Positions 23,011-33,699 of a stretch of 64,000 nucleotides of DNA are shown piece after piece. The position numbers and the translations under genes were made by a program. Source of the stretch: Phytophthora sp. 'mugwort' (Eukaryota; Oomycota; Peronosporomycetes; Peronosporales; Peronosporaceae); contig JAUCEF010000008.1 of assembly GCA_033558025.1 (NCBI GenBank), positions 1,984,001 through 2,048,000 of the forward strand, read 5' to 3'. The notes beneath the pieces are model-generated. The model made no database searches. It saw only the letters and a list, made by a program, of their open reading frames with translations, and was not told the origin of the DNA. Every line of letters begins with the position of its first letter. Position 1 is the first letter of the stretch.

Positions 23011-24481
23011 GCAGTGGTTGCCCTGGTGGCCACCTTCAACGCTCGTGTGTAAATGAGGTAGGATGTCATGGTGGAGTGTCTCGGGCGCGTCAAATCTCAT
23101 TAGTCCATCTTGATTTGCCTCCAGTATCTCGGTAGGAGGGCAGTAGTGTTTGAAGGTGACGGGGCACTGTAGAGCGCTTGTGAGCTTGATGGTATAAGTA
23201 GAAGTGAGTGAGATGAAACGTTGAGCGCGTTCCTTCGCAGCTCTAGCTAGCTCCTCCTCCTAGAGCTCTCTTCCTAGCTCTTTATCCACCCGGTAAAATA
23301 AACTCAGATGGCGATACAGCCGTCACTCGCACAGCAGAGACAATCTTCCCGTGTGCTTGCAGATCGACTGCAAATTGCAGTTCAAACTGCAACCCGACCT
23401 ACCAATGATAATAAGTAGAACAGTAGATCATTGCCATCGACCTCATCATCAACTGCTATCTTGCCGCACAGTCTAGCCTTATCGCGTGTGAGACCGATCA
23501 CATTCCCGACCAGGTACTTTTTATGCTCGAGCTTCACACATTCACATATTGTGATTGTCGAATACGATCGACTCGGAGATTTCCTAGAAGCCCTTCATCC
23601 AGAACTGGGGGGGGGCTGTGTCGGGGTATAATTCCCGATCTAGTAGTCGCCGGCGAGACCCGCACCACGGAGTCATCCCATCGGGTCATTAGGACCTCGT
23701 CCAGGCGATTCAGCGTTGGCAGATCTTGATATACCTCTTCGTTGTTAAATGTTAATCCTTGCTGTCGTGTAGCGCACCTCTGACTAAGCTGTCCGCACTG
23801 GCATTCCAGCCACGCTCTATGTGTAACAGTATGTGAACAGGCCAGATCTGAAGCCGATCTAGGGTCTTCTGCGTAGTGCAGTCAGCCGGGATGCTTTACA
23901 ATCGATCTCACCTGGATCACTAAATTCGGCTCGACACAAATCATCAATCACCCCTCCTCTATTCCCTCCAGCAGGTCAAAACACAGCAAGAGCCGTTGCA
24001 CTCTGCCTTGTTCACCGTCAGACCTTCGGCATAGCCGGATCGGGCCTTCAGAACTGTTCACGCGGGTACCTTCCGCGGGACCGCAGTATAAGCTCCGCCG
24101 CCTGGCTTAACTCGCGCTGATTACGACATGCAGCTCTTCGTCGACGCCGACAACTGAGACCGTTGCCTGGATCTGACGGCGCGGCATTTTCTGGGTGCGA
24201 CCGCAATCAATGTTTCGTCCACCTTAGACCGAGGGGGAATACTGGCGGCAATTACCCCCAAAATCTCGTCCTCTCCCTTGGCGCACTCAACGGTCTCGAA
24301 TATCCAGGAGCGCGGCTCACTGATCTATGCGTCCATGGAGGTCAGGCGTTCTGAATAGCCATGCCAACGTTGAAGTCTGGTCAAGATCCGGATTGGTCGT
24401 CCAACCAACATGTTGTAATTCAGATCCAAGATCCGCGAAAGATCGATTTTGGTGGGGCTGATCGACTCGCAACCGCTGATC

Positions 24482-24637
24482 CTAGACTTTGTAGTTGATT
24501 AGTCGAACATTGTTCGCCTTAGATTCCCATGCCGCTTGTGCTTTGGCACAATTCCAAATAATGTGGTCCGTTGTTTCTTCTAAGCAGGGGCAGTCTGGGT
24601 CCGGGCATTGACGGTCTTGCGGCCATCCGTCATGTCG
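24482..24637 (-). pseudogene. LINE reverse-transcriptase C-terminal zinc finger fragment
   Basis: A minus-strand reading of 24637 to the stop at 24482 gives CPDPDCPCLEETTDHIIW followed by NCAKAQAAWE. This is the zf-RVT pattern (Cys-rich, CPxCx4-8HxxxxC, then AxxxW) found after the reverse transcriptase of plant/oomycete L1-type LINEs. The rest of the element is not recognisable. Confidence 0.65.
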
Positions 24638-24649
24638 TAAATTAAGTAC

Positions 24650-25847
24650 TCCTCATTTTCCAAACGGCGTCGTTGCTATCCCTGGTGAGATGGGTTGGCC
24701 GATTCCCAGACAGCTTGAGAATTGTATTGTATTCGTACTATAATAGCTCTGGAAAGAAATAAGCCCGGCTGTCATCTTCGAAGTTGATAGTATTTCCTGT
24801 AAACGGTTGATACCGGTGACAATGAAATTACCGATATTACTATAAAGTAGTTTTGTATAAATCGTTTTAATGTTTTAATTATTACAGTACTGATTATAGT
24901 CTGGTTGTACAGTACAAGCTTCAACTGTAGCAAAAAGAAAGAAAAGCAATTGTTTCGGTCATGACGATTTCTACGATAGAAAGTGGCTTTGATACCATGT
25001 CGTCCCCTTTTTTAATTGGATCCTTCAAAGTCACTGACGATGATTGCACCCGTTGTTTGCAAGGTGCTCTCTATATAATAATACAAATTTAACCGTATCA
25101 CGAGTGAGGCGAAACGATTTTTTGGATTATAGTGCAGAGCAGCCATCGCCCCAATAAACCATACGTACACCATCGCAATTCATCTTTCTGCACCTGCCTC
25201 AATGGCAAATTCGGTTACAATGCGTTCAGAGCCTTGCAGTCTAAGAAATAGTTAAGCATGTAGTCCCGCTTAGTGGGCAAGCTATTGAGGACAGATTTCG
25301 ACCACCAATCGTACGTTGAAGTTCTGCTGTGACAAATGGATTCTGATCCTAAATGGAACTCGTAATTACTATTTCCGGCGCGAGAAGATACCATTGGCGA
25401 CAGGCTGACCGCCTACCTGTGTTCCCATTGCGCAAGCTACATCCAAAACAGTTATTTCTCCGATAAAACGTGGCTGTCTGCCTCTTGAAGGAGTAACGGA
25501 AGTGCCAAGGGCCGTCCCTGGATGCTTATAATGGGAGCCAATACTCCCCTTCTTATGAAATAGTGCTGAGCTGCTCCACCGACCCCATCTTCGTGGACCG
25601 AAACGGCCCGTTGCGGCCGTTTCGGTCAAGTCCCAGGCACCATTTCTGCTAGCAAAGCAAACCTACCTACTGGTATAGTAGCGCCAATGACCCGTTCCCC
25701 ATATTCGGGACTGTGCGGTACCGCAGAAAACCCTGCCCCCTCCCCCCCCCCCGCCGTCGGAACTCCAAGATATGTTTTAGCCACATATCCGGATACCGTG
25801 ATTCCTTCAACAACCTTGAGTAATAAGGCTAACGCCAAACAACGACA
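24650..25847. other. AT-rich spacer with two unexplained minus-strand frames
   Basis: Mostly AT-rich and without features to about 25300. Minus-strand frames at 25626-25838 (ALLLKVVEGITVSGYVAKTY) and 25369-25629 have protein-like composition but match no family I recognise and may be remnants of one old gene. A C10 run lies near 25745. The promoter of the following plus-strand gene is presumably in the last few hundred bases. Confidence 0.35.
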
Positions 25848-27875
25848 ATGCTGTTCGTGTCTAGCACTTCAGCTCTGGAAATAGCATTTCAAATCACCGC
25901 CCATCTCCGCAAAAAGAAGCATGAAGAAGCCCATGCACCTCACGAAACCCCACTACAGCGACGGGCCAGAAGCGTCCTAGAAAAACTCTTTCATTCCACA
26001 AGCTGCCACGGCCGCCGCACACAGACTCAGATCCATCTCCCCATGGTGACGCCCACGCTACGCCGCGATCAGCCTCACCACGTGCTGCGCTTCCCGCTAC
26101 CACCCCCGGCCCCGATGGCGTTCGTCTCCGCGCACCCGCAGCAGTGGCGACGGCCGCCGATGATGGAAAATCGCGTGAGAGCAGACTCCATTTCCAGATT
26201 TAGAAACGTCACAGATCTCGACAAACCCGTACTACCTAGAATCGCGTCGCTCTTGAAGCGCGGCAATTACAATTTAGAGCTAGGGAGCCTGCAGTCTCAA
26301 GACGAGCGGGAGACTCGCAAGAAGAAGCTCCATACAGTAGAAATTAAAGAAGATCCAAGAGGAATACCCCCTATGTATCACGAGCCAAGGTCCTCCACAG
26401 CTCCAATTGCTGCTGCTACGAAATCACCGCCCGTCGTCATGTTCATGCGGCAGCGAGAGGACGCCAAAGGAGCAGGAGAGATCCGCGTACGACACCCCGC
26501 TCCCGTCACACTGGAATTGGACCACCGCACGCCCCCCTCCTCAGCGCGAGCCATGCCCAATAACGCCAACATGCCTGTTGTTTCCAGTGCGATTCGGAAT
26601 GCTGTCTTTCGAGAGTTCGAACCCAGGAGAGTTTCGGCTGCAGCTGTCCGTACTGTTCCTATGTCCCAGGCGTCGTCACTGCCGTCCTCGGACTCGCGCA
26701 GCCTCGTTCGCCCCACACCGTCTGAGATCTCGTCCCGCTGCATACACCGAGCGCAGACACAGCGCGATCCTCCCACCGGCCTCGATACCGCACAGCGTCG
26801 CCGCCTCTACTACCGGCACGAAATGGACAAGCGCAAGATCCATGAGATCTATATCCCTCCTGAGATCCCAGTAGCTTCACATTACCACGAGGGTCACTCG
26901 GATTTATCCAGGAAACACTTGAGAATGGCCAGATACTATCGCCAAGTGTCGTCATTGCGTACGCATTCAACGTACTACGATCGGAACGAGGAGGAGGAGA
27001 TTGAAGTGAGTATGCAGAAGCGGCGTCGCGTGGCACCCTATCCAACGCCGACGCCACCGCGTCAGCCACTCTACGAACCTGAGTATGGACTAACTGTATT
27101 AGAAACATCCAAGTCGCTCGTGCGGACGCGGTATCCCTCGAGCATGGAGTCTGCTGCAGAAGGAGACGTACCAGCGTCTCGACGGCGCTATATCCGAGGC
27201 GACTCAAATGGTTTCGAGAAAGTCAACTCGCCACTCACTGTCGGCTCGCGTATTAACTACAACAACGCAGGCGAAGCGAGCTATAGAACGACGGATACTA
27301 GCACGCCGCCGGTTCCACGCACGCAACCCATCGTGAAAAAGTGCGAGTCTTCTCCCCTGACGACGTTGGTGCATCAATCCAAAAAGTTTCTTAAATCCTC
27401 GAATCTCGTGCGCAATCGCCACGATGAAATCGATTGGGTTGCAACGTTCCTGAAGGTAGGTTTTGACTCGTCAAGTATTTATGCACTCGTGTGTCCACTA
27501 CGCAAGGGACGCTGGAAATCAGAGGAAGAGAAGTACACAATGGGATTGCTGCGTCTCATTGAGAATGGAACTATCCTCCTGCGCCACGGTCAGAGTATTC
27601 GTGGCTATATTGGGGACAAGCTGCACAGTGACGACATGCGCGTGTTCAAGAAGCTCAGCAACTGCAAAATGTTTCACTTTGCCAAACTCATCAACCCTAG
27701 ACTCGCACAAGAAGAAAAGTTGGACACGAGCGTCGAAGGTGCTCGGGACGAACTGGAGCAACTGGACCAGCTTAAAGGCGAGTTTCTCCGCTCAGTGCAG
27801 CTCGAGGCGCTCGTGGCTGTGCGAAAATATCTCAGTGACAGCTCCCTGCGTGATTTGCTTAACGTGCGCACCTGA
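25848..27875 (+). CDS. Stramenopile-type protein with WxxEEEKY domain
   Basis: Single-exon frame of up to 675 aa. The first roughly 540 residues are low-complexity, rich in R, P, S and H, and probably disordered. Residues about 549-610 (RKGRWKSEEEKYTMGLLRLI, then RGYIGDKLHSDDMRVFKKL) match a short conserved domain that I know as repeated across diatom and oomycete proteins, usually written W-x-EEE-Y...LR..L...L-x-C-D-P-M-R-I-x-K-K-F. Its function is not established; the Trp/acidic/basic pattern suggests a Myb-like or other nucleic-acid-binding helix bundle. The C-terminus (about 625-675) is helical and charged. The ATG at 25848 is the first in frame, but a start at the later Met in MVTPTLRRDQP is also possible, since the extra N-terminus is not obviously conserved. 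No intron is needed. Confidence 0.7.
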   Translation: MLFVSSTSALEIAFQITAHLRKKKHEEAHAPHETPLQRRARSVLEKLFHSTSCHGRRTQTQIHLPMVTPTLRRDQPHHVLRFPLPPPAPMAFVSAHPQQWRRPPMMENRVRADSISRFRNVTDLDKPVLPRIASLLKRGNYNLELGSLQSQDERETRKKKLHTVEIKEDPRGIPPMYHEPRSSTAPIAAATKSPPVVMFMRQREDAKGAGEIRVRHPAPVTLELDHRTPPSSARAMPNNANMPVVSSAIRNAVFREFEPRRVSAAAVRTVPMSQASSLPSSDSRSLVRPTPSEISSRCIHRAQTQRDPPTGLDTAQRRRLYYRHEMDKRKIHEIYIPPEIPVASHYHEGHSDLSRKHLRMARYYRQVSSLRTHSTYYDRNEEEEIEVSMQKRRRVAPYPTPTPPRQPLYEPEYGLTVLETSKSLVRTRYPSSMESAAEGDVPASRRRYIRGDSNGFEKVNSPLTVGSRINYNNAGEASYRTTDTSTPPVPRTQPIVKKCESSPLTTLVHQSKKFLKSSNLVRNRHDEIDWVATFLKVGFDSSSIYALVCPLRKGRWKSEEEKYTMGLLRLIENGTILLRHGQSIRGYIGDKLHSDDMRVFKKLSNCKMFHFAKLINPRLAQEEKLDTSVEGARDELEQLDQLKGEFLRSVQLEALVAVRKYLSDSSLRDLLNVRT

Positions 27876-28065
27876 GCAGTAACATAATTCTTAGTAACTA
27901 TCGGTAGTATTCTAAAAGTTGTTGTACAGTATATGACGAAAATACCGGCTGGAATAATGCCAAAGACCTAAACGTGTCCTAGAATTTAGAATCCTAGAAG
28001 TTCACGGTCGCCTGTTGCATCGCACTTGCCCTGGTAGTTTTATTCCTGGCTAAATGTGTAGAACG

Positions 28066-28077
28066 TCATTTACATTC
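28066..28077 (+). promoter_or_regulatory. Oomycete Inr-like element (TCATTTACATTC)
   Basis: The oomycete core promoter consensus is of the type TCATTYNNCAWTTT. TCATTTACATTC, followed by a pyrimidine-rich stretch (GTTCTTCC), lies 24-35 bp before the start codon at 28101, the expected distance. It is one match chosen by eye. Confidence 0.4.
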
Positions 28078-28100
28078 GTTCTTCCTCGACAAATTTCCCC

Positions 28101-31100
28101 ATGAAGCGAGCGGAAGGTGTCGTGAAAAATGACGAGGTGGACTCCTCGACAACGCGCAAATGCTCCTTCACTCTGCACATTGAGGCCGCAGTGGAGAGCG
28201 ATATCTTCGAAGCACCAGGTTTCCGCTTTCGCTTTCTCGATGGTTCCAGGAGACAAACGAGTGTCATCGGGGCTGGTCACGGTTGGTCTCCCGTTCAAGC
28301 CATTAATGACTCGCCCACGTCTTGTCCACCTTCACCAGCGCATTTCCAGTTTGAGCAGAGCTTTCCCGACGTCGTTGTATCGGAAACTTTCGCGAGGACC
28401 ATTGATGACGATCCCATTTTGTGCTTTTTCCTCTTTGATCACCCTGGACTCGCAGGGACTGGACAAATAGGAAAAGATTTAGCCAAACCGTCGACGGCAA
28501 AAACACCCACTGCAACTTCAATGTCGACTCCAGTCGTTGAGTTCACACCAAAAAAAGCATTTGCGGGGCTATACGAGATGGATATCAGCAGTCTCTTGTC
28601 AGGTTGTCTTCATGTGAGAAATGTTTGGACCAAGTGGCCTAATGTCGAGTATTCATCGAAAGCTGGAGCTAAAAAGTCTGGAAGTGAGACGTACTCACCT
28701 TCTCAAAGCCTCTGCATGATGCCTTCAGCATCTGGTCTCCACTATCTCTCTATCCAGGTCACTGTAGATCAACCTCTTCTCGTAGGTGCGCTGCTAAAGA
28801 AGCTGAATCCTCTTACAATCACTATCGGGACAGCTCGTCGACTTCCTGGAGCTGTCAATCAAGGAATTGGAACGGTATCACCGCACTCGCCACTTCAGCA
28901 ATACTGCAAGCCAGCCTTTGCATTAATTCACTTCTTTCCAGATCAGCTACAAGCCACATCCAGCATCTCAACGAGTTCCTCAAGCTTCACACCTGGTCGT
29001 TCTATTCCCCGTCTTTTGCTGACACCAGGACAACGTCAGGTACGAGTTGATTGAATTTGTCTGCATTTGGAACAAATGATTCTAACGCTGTAAAATGGCA
29101 ATAATCAGAACGAGACGATCCAGTGGAATGCCAGTGTCACGGTACTTTGCAGTCGCTTCGACCCCTTGGAACTTGTTGACGCAATTCGTTTTGCGGCACT
29201 TTCCGTAGAGATCCACGATCGAGACTTGAAGCAGGAGGGAAGACTGGCACATTTCCAGAGTAAATGGGAGAGCTTATACACGACAGGAGTAGCTCCTGGA
29301 GAGCAACAACACGACTCAAACGCCCTTCTCTCGTCTCCTAGCACACTTCACAGCACCGATACAGTTCGACCTGGAACTTCTGTGAAACCAATGGAGTTGT
29401 CGGTAGTCGACGAGATTGCGCGTAGCGATTGGAGAATGATGCTAGCACGCTCTGGACGACTCTTTCCGTACGGTCTCGCCAGGTTTCGTCTTACGGAGCT
29501 TCTCAATACAGCAAAGCAGCGGATGAGCGGCATGAAACTGGACACTGATAGACCATACATGGCCTTAAAGCTCACAACAGACATAATATCTATGAAACAG
29601 CGTACAAGTCCACTGGGCACCACCATTTTGAGCGAAGAAAGCGAACTATCCGCAAAAACTGACTTGTCACCACTCGAAAAAGTCGTTCGTGAGCCTGGCG
29701 CCTATGTATCCACTGGGGCTTCTCTCAGCATACATTTTGTACTGCAATCTCCACTCGAAATCGTAGACACAGCCACATCCGAGACACCAGCTGAAGCCAA
29801 CCGCTTGAAATTCTCAAGAATGGTTATGATTATTCCATACAAAGACAATGTCACACTTCGGGAAGTGTCGAAAGCTATGACGACGGTCAACTTAAAAGCT
29901 CTGTCTGGTGTCTCCATTCGCTCGTACGAAATGACAGAAGCTGAGAAAATGGACTGTGAAAATGGGATCTTGGACGTGATCACTGGTACCCAAATCATTG
30001 ACAGCGAGTTCCGCATGATCATCTTGGAAGGTCTTGCGGATAAAGGCATGAAATACGTGCACAAACAACTGCAGCGCAAAGGACCCAACGATCCACAAGG
30101 ATATCGAATGTTCTGCCTGGACGAACTCCGATTTACACGACGATTGTACACCATTTTTGAGCTTGACTTGAAGCGGATCAAGCTCCGCCACCCACTTCCA
30201 GTGCTCACGACAACACCAGACATTTACATGCGAGCCAAAGTCTCTGAAAATTGTCACCAGGCGCTGGCTCGACTAGCGGATATGCGAAAGGTTCAACGCC
30301 TTGTTGAGATGAAACACCTCGACCTCTTCCCCACGGCGCAAATGCTGCTCGAAGTCGAAAGCAAATACGGAGAAAGCATCACATTGGAAGATATTCACGG
30401 GTCAAATAATGGTGCCAAGTCCAGTATCTCCTTGAATTCTGAGGCTATCAACACAGAAAAACACACGTCTTCACATGGTAAAATGAAAGAAAGAGAACAT
30501 ACTCTCGAGCCCACCCAGCGCCGGGCTGCTAGGCTAAAAGCCTCAACAGATTCGACAAATACCAGCTTTGAGCAGTCTCGTCAACGTCGCATCGAGAAAA
30601 ACTTCCTCTTGGAGCGCAAGAAACACGCAAAGTTCCTTCAGACTGAGTATGCCGAGAAGAAGCAGATGGCTGAATTGATGGAAGACAAGTCTCAAGCTCC
30701 AGTCTATCTGTACAGTGGTCAAAAGCTCCGGGTAAGTGTTCTACTGTGTATCAGCTGGCATAAGGAGGACACGTACTTACGTTGTGCTGTTTTTCTTGAA
30801 TAGGCTCACGATATCCTACAGGAAAAACAGCGCGAGAAGTTGTCAAAAGATCGTCACGCTACATACACATACAGTCGTGAGTTCCAGTCGCTTGCGCTCA
30901 GTATGGTTAGTCCAGAGGCACTACGCCAGAGAGAGGAGCAAGAGGACCGCAAAAAGTGGACGACCCAGCGTGGGTTCATCTATCCTGCCCCTCGACAGCC
31001 AAGCGAGTATCCCAAACACTCTAACGCTCCAAGTGAAGCTCGTTGTGAGGACCTCCGACAGCCATTTGTCGACAATATTAATAATCCGAAACCAGTATCA

Positions 31101-31727
31101 CGAGAGTCTGGTCAACTGGGAAGTAGAAAGGAACCCAAATTCTTTACACTGCCCTCCAAGGACATGATTTTCGGAGGAACCAACGGGGACGGGACAGTGA
31201 ATCCTGACTACTTTCGAAGTGTACATTTGTGTGGGGAAGGCCTTCGTCTGGAGATGGAGGAGGCGCTTAAGAAAGAGCAGGACGAGTGGGAACGCCGTCT
31301 TGTCGTCGACAAGAAGCAGTTAAAGTTCCTCGCTCATGGGAATATCTGCAGTCTGCCTCGAGAAAAACCCTCTCAGCTTAATAAAATCTCGGATATTCTC
31401 AAAGGTCCCGCGCATTCAAAGCCTCTTCGTATCATCAAGAACGCAACATTGCCTAGCGGGAAGCGCGTGCCGTTGGAGAAGGCACCTGTTACCATCCACA
31501 ACCAGGAGGAATATATTGGTTGCGTGGCTGCCACGTTCGCGAGTACTCTCCGTCCTACAGACAACAATCGCTTTGTAGCGACTGATGCTGGCAAACCAAG
31601 CGACTTCTTGTTCCCGTCAATAACAAATATCTTGACACCACCAGTGAAGAAATTTGTTACTCGAAAGGAGATTGTGCCAGTGCGCGAGACTGACAAGAGA
31701 GGACTCGTTTGGAGAAACGAGGGATAA
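28101..31727 (+). CDS. 1161-aa conserved protein, possibly CFAP92/DUF4550-like
   Basis: Exons 28101-29039, 29109-30731 and 30804-31727 (introns CAG/GTACGA...AATCAG and CGG/GTAAGT...GAATAG) give 3486 nt in one frame. The N-terminal half is a globular region containing LLVGALLKKLNPLTITIGTA and, after an Asp/Ser-rich linker, ALIHFFPD; the middle has YVHKQLQRKGPNDPQGYRMF. The last third is charged and helical (RIEKNFLLERKKHAKFLQ, EDRKKWTTQRGF) ending in a region with FVTRKEIVPVRETDKR. The NPLTI segment and overall architecture remind me of the cilia- and flagella-associated protein CFAP92 (DUF4550), which would fit zoospore flagella, but I cannot verify this. It faces the minus-strand gene beyond it tail to tail with only 26 bp between stops, so the 3' UTRs must overlap. 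Confidence 0.75.
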
Positions 31728-31753
31728 AATTGTAGAGAAGAATGCAATAACTC

Positions 31754-33514
31754 TCAACTGTCGAGTTGACGTAGAGCGTCTTCAAGTAGCGAGATTCGCT
31801 CGAGAAGCATTTGGACAATTTGATCGTCTTCTTCTCCGGGTACCTCGTTATCTTCTTTTTCTTCGTTGTCTGGGTCCTGGTGGAGTGTCGTAGGTGAATT
31901 GATGACTTCTCTTGACACGGTATCATGCACGGTAGAGTCTGTTGTCGCGAGCTCATGAGCGTCATTACTTGTAGCTTTGTCTTTACCGGTGAGAGTTGGA
32001 AGGACCACATTCGGTGATGATTGCTCGCAGCACATATCAACACTAGCATCCAGACCCTCACTGCTTCCAGTAACCTGTTCTTCTTTCTTGTCTGTGGTCT
32101 TAGTCTCTTCACACTCAGATGCCGAGAAGAAGTCGTTTTCCCACGAATGTACTACCAAGTTAACGAGGTTATCGAGCGTTTTTGTTGTGTTGCTTGGAGG
32201 CAATTCCTCTCTCCTCCTCGTGAATGAACGTGAGCTTTGAGAATGCCTAGAAACGATACCATTCGATGGTGGTGAAGGTAGATCCAGAGTTAACTCAGGT
32301 CTTGCAGGGCTCGCTGACGGTAAAAGTGGAGGGTCTGCTACTGCATCAGCCACGTTGTGCTCCGATGTCTTGCACAGTGACTGTGTTTTATCCTCGTGCT
32401 TTTCAACTGCAACGTTACCCTTGGATGTGACCGAGAGACCAGAATATTCACTTAAGCTCTCATCCACCGGTTCCACCAGAGCATTGCTGGGTGTTTCACA
32501 TGGTTCGGACGCCCGGAAAGTTACCGACGAAGTGCTGGACTGCAGTCCGGCCGCTGCGATACATATGTCTGTTAATGGCAACTCATCAGATACGCTTTGT
32601 GTCTCACTCGCTCGCCCTGGGCTCGCGCTTCTACGACACACAGCAAAACTCTCTTCGTGCTCAGCAGTCGACAACCTCCTTTCCACTGACGCGTCCTTCG
32701 CATCAGCGCTGTGACTAGATGATGCCACCTCTTCGACCGGGCCACCACGTCGTCGCATGGATCCCCCAATTGATATGGATCTGTAACCAAAACCATCCGA
32801 AGCGTCCCCATTTCTGTAAGAGCCGGGTGACAACGGAGGCTTATGTCCCACTTGTATCCGACCCGTGTCCCTCCTGTCCGCACTCGCATCAATCGACAGC
32901 CGAAACTCAGCTGGTTTCAGTCGCGTCATAGTCGATGGACCCGTTCCTGACGTCGTGAAGCCCCAACCAAGACGCCTACGCACCCTCTCAATAACCTCCT
33001 CTGGGTCTTCTTCTTCTTCTTCTTCTTCTTCTTCTTCTTCTTCTTCTTCTAAATTCACGGACCCCCAATTTACAGACCCCCATGACTGCACAACTTCCGG
33101 TGTCTTTGCAGCACTTAATCCCTCCTTACTGTCACTAATTTCCTGCCCCAGGTCGCTACTCCAGATGCCCAAACGCCGTCGCAAATTGCTCTCGACAGTG
33201 TCGACTTCGTCTCCAATCTCCGTTTTAGGTGCCAAATCTTTGTCTAATTCTACTTCGTCTTCATCCTCCTCATCCGGGAACGCGAAGACACCACCTGATG
33301 CCCACGTGGACGGAGGCGATGGGCTGCGCGAGTAACGAGGAGACGTGGTCCACCAGAAGTCGCTCCGTTGGGCTGCCATGCGTGTCTCGCGTGGCTGCGG
33401 TTTCTCGTAACGGAAACGCGCGATGTACTTGCCGATTGTCGTCGTCTTCATCGCCGGAGGAGGCGACAGCGGTGGGGACGGAGGCGGTGCGGACTCGTCG
33501 GGCTTGGTCATCAT
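31754..33514 (-). CDS. Pro/Ser/Glu-rich protein, possibly PROSER3-like
   Basis: Single frame of 586 aa from ATG 33514; the frame extends upstream to a GTG but the tandem ATGs at 33514 are the likely start. Near the N-terminus IGKYIARFRYEKPQPRETRM and then SDFWWTT form the only conserved-looking block; it resembles the Y-I-x-R-F-R...P..R-E-x-R...F-W-W motif of PROSER3-type proteins, found in centrosome/cilium proteomes. A tract of about 16 consecutive Glu is encoded by a GAA/GAG repeat (plus strand TTC repeats near 33010-33050), a likely length-variable microsatellite. The rest is acidic, Ser/Thr-rich and probably disordered, with a short leucine-rich coiled segment at the C-terminus (ERISLLEDALRQLDS). 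Function unknown. Confidence 0.65.
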   Translation of the reverse strand: MMTKPDESAPPPSPPLSPPPAMKTTTIGKYIARFRYEKPQPRETRMAAQRSDFWWTTSPRYSRSPSPPSTWASGGVFAFPDEEDEDEVELDKDLAPKTEIGDEVDTVESNLRRRLGIWSSDLGQEISDSKEGLSAAKTPEVVQSWGSVNWGSVNLEEEEEEEEEEEEEEDPEEVIERVRRRLGWGFTTSGTGPSTMTRLKPAEFRLSIDASADRRDTGRIQVGHKPPLSPGSYRNGDASDGFGYRSISIGGSMRRRGGPVEEVASSSHSADAKDASVERRLSTAEHEESFAVCRRSASPGRASETQSVSDELPLTDICIAAAGLQSSTSSVTFRASEPCETPSNALVEPVDESLSEYSGLSVTSKGNVAVEKHEDKTQSLCKTSEHNVADAVADPPLLPSASPARPELTLDLPSPPSNGIVSRHSQSSRSFTRRREELPPSNTTKTLDNLVNLVVHSWENDFFSASECEETKTTDKKEEQVTGSSEGLDASVDMCCEQSSPNVVLPTLTGKDKATSNDAHELATTDSTVHDTVSREVINSPTTLHQDPDNEEKEDNEVPGEEDDQIVQMLLERISLLEDALRQLDS

Positions 33515-33540
33515 CCAGCTGTGCTTCAACACGTTCACGT

Positions 33541-33572
33541 TCGAACTTAACCGAACTTAACCGAACTTAACG
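33541..33572. repeat. Tandem CGAACTTAAC repeats
   Basis: Three copies of CGAACTTAAC/C in a row (TTCGAACTTAACCGAACTTAACCGAACTTAACGG), directly upstream of the Pro/Ser/Glu-rich gene start. Could be a promoter binding-site cluster or simple slippage. Confidence 0.8.
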
Positions 33573-33606
33573 GGACTCTCGAGTAAGTATTCTCGTGTAC
33601 GGATTT

Positions 33607-33645
33607 AAAAGTTGAAGCGACTCCAAAGGAGTCGCTTCAACTTTT
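33607..33645. repeat. 18-bp perfect hairpin with 3-nt loop
   Basis: AAAAGTTGAAGCGACTCC, AAA, GGAGTCGCTTCAACTTTT. Arms are exact reverse complements. It is about 90 bp upstream of the minus-strand start codon and is followed at once by a second hairpin. Confidence 0.95.
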
Positions 33646-33670
33646 GACACCTCGTCTAGGGAGGTGTCGT
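33646..33670. repeat. Second adjacent hairpin
   Basis: GACACCTC ... GAGGTGTC form 8-bp arms with a short loop containing GTCTAGG. Adjacent to the first hairpin; together they suggest a small inverted-repeat element or a structured RNA. Confidence 0.7.
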
Positions 33671-33699
33671 GACCCACGATACTTTGGATGAGATGGAGA

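Larger units (their letters stand above)
21400..24480. other. Gene-poor repeat-derived stretch
   Basis: No supported gene. Contains the right inverted repeat (22003-22038), a GATC-rich degenerate repeat (about 22640-23010), and scattered short frames without domains. Some frames around 24163-24354 may be retroelement debris. Confidence 0.5.

Noticed and set aside
29166..30803. Independent 545-aa gene
   Set aside because: Upstream ORF ends in a GT donor and joins it in frame through a 69-nt intron; one gene of three exons fits better.
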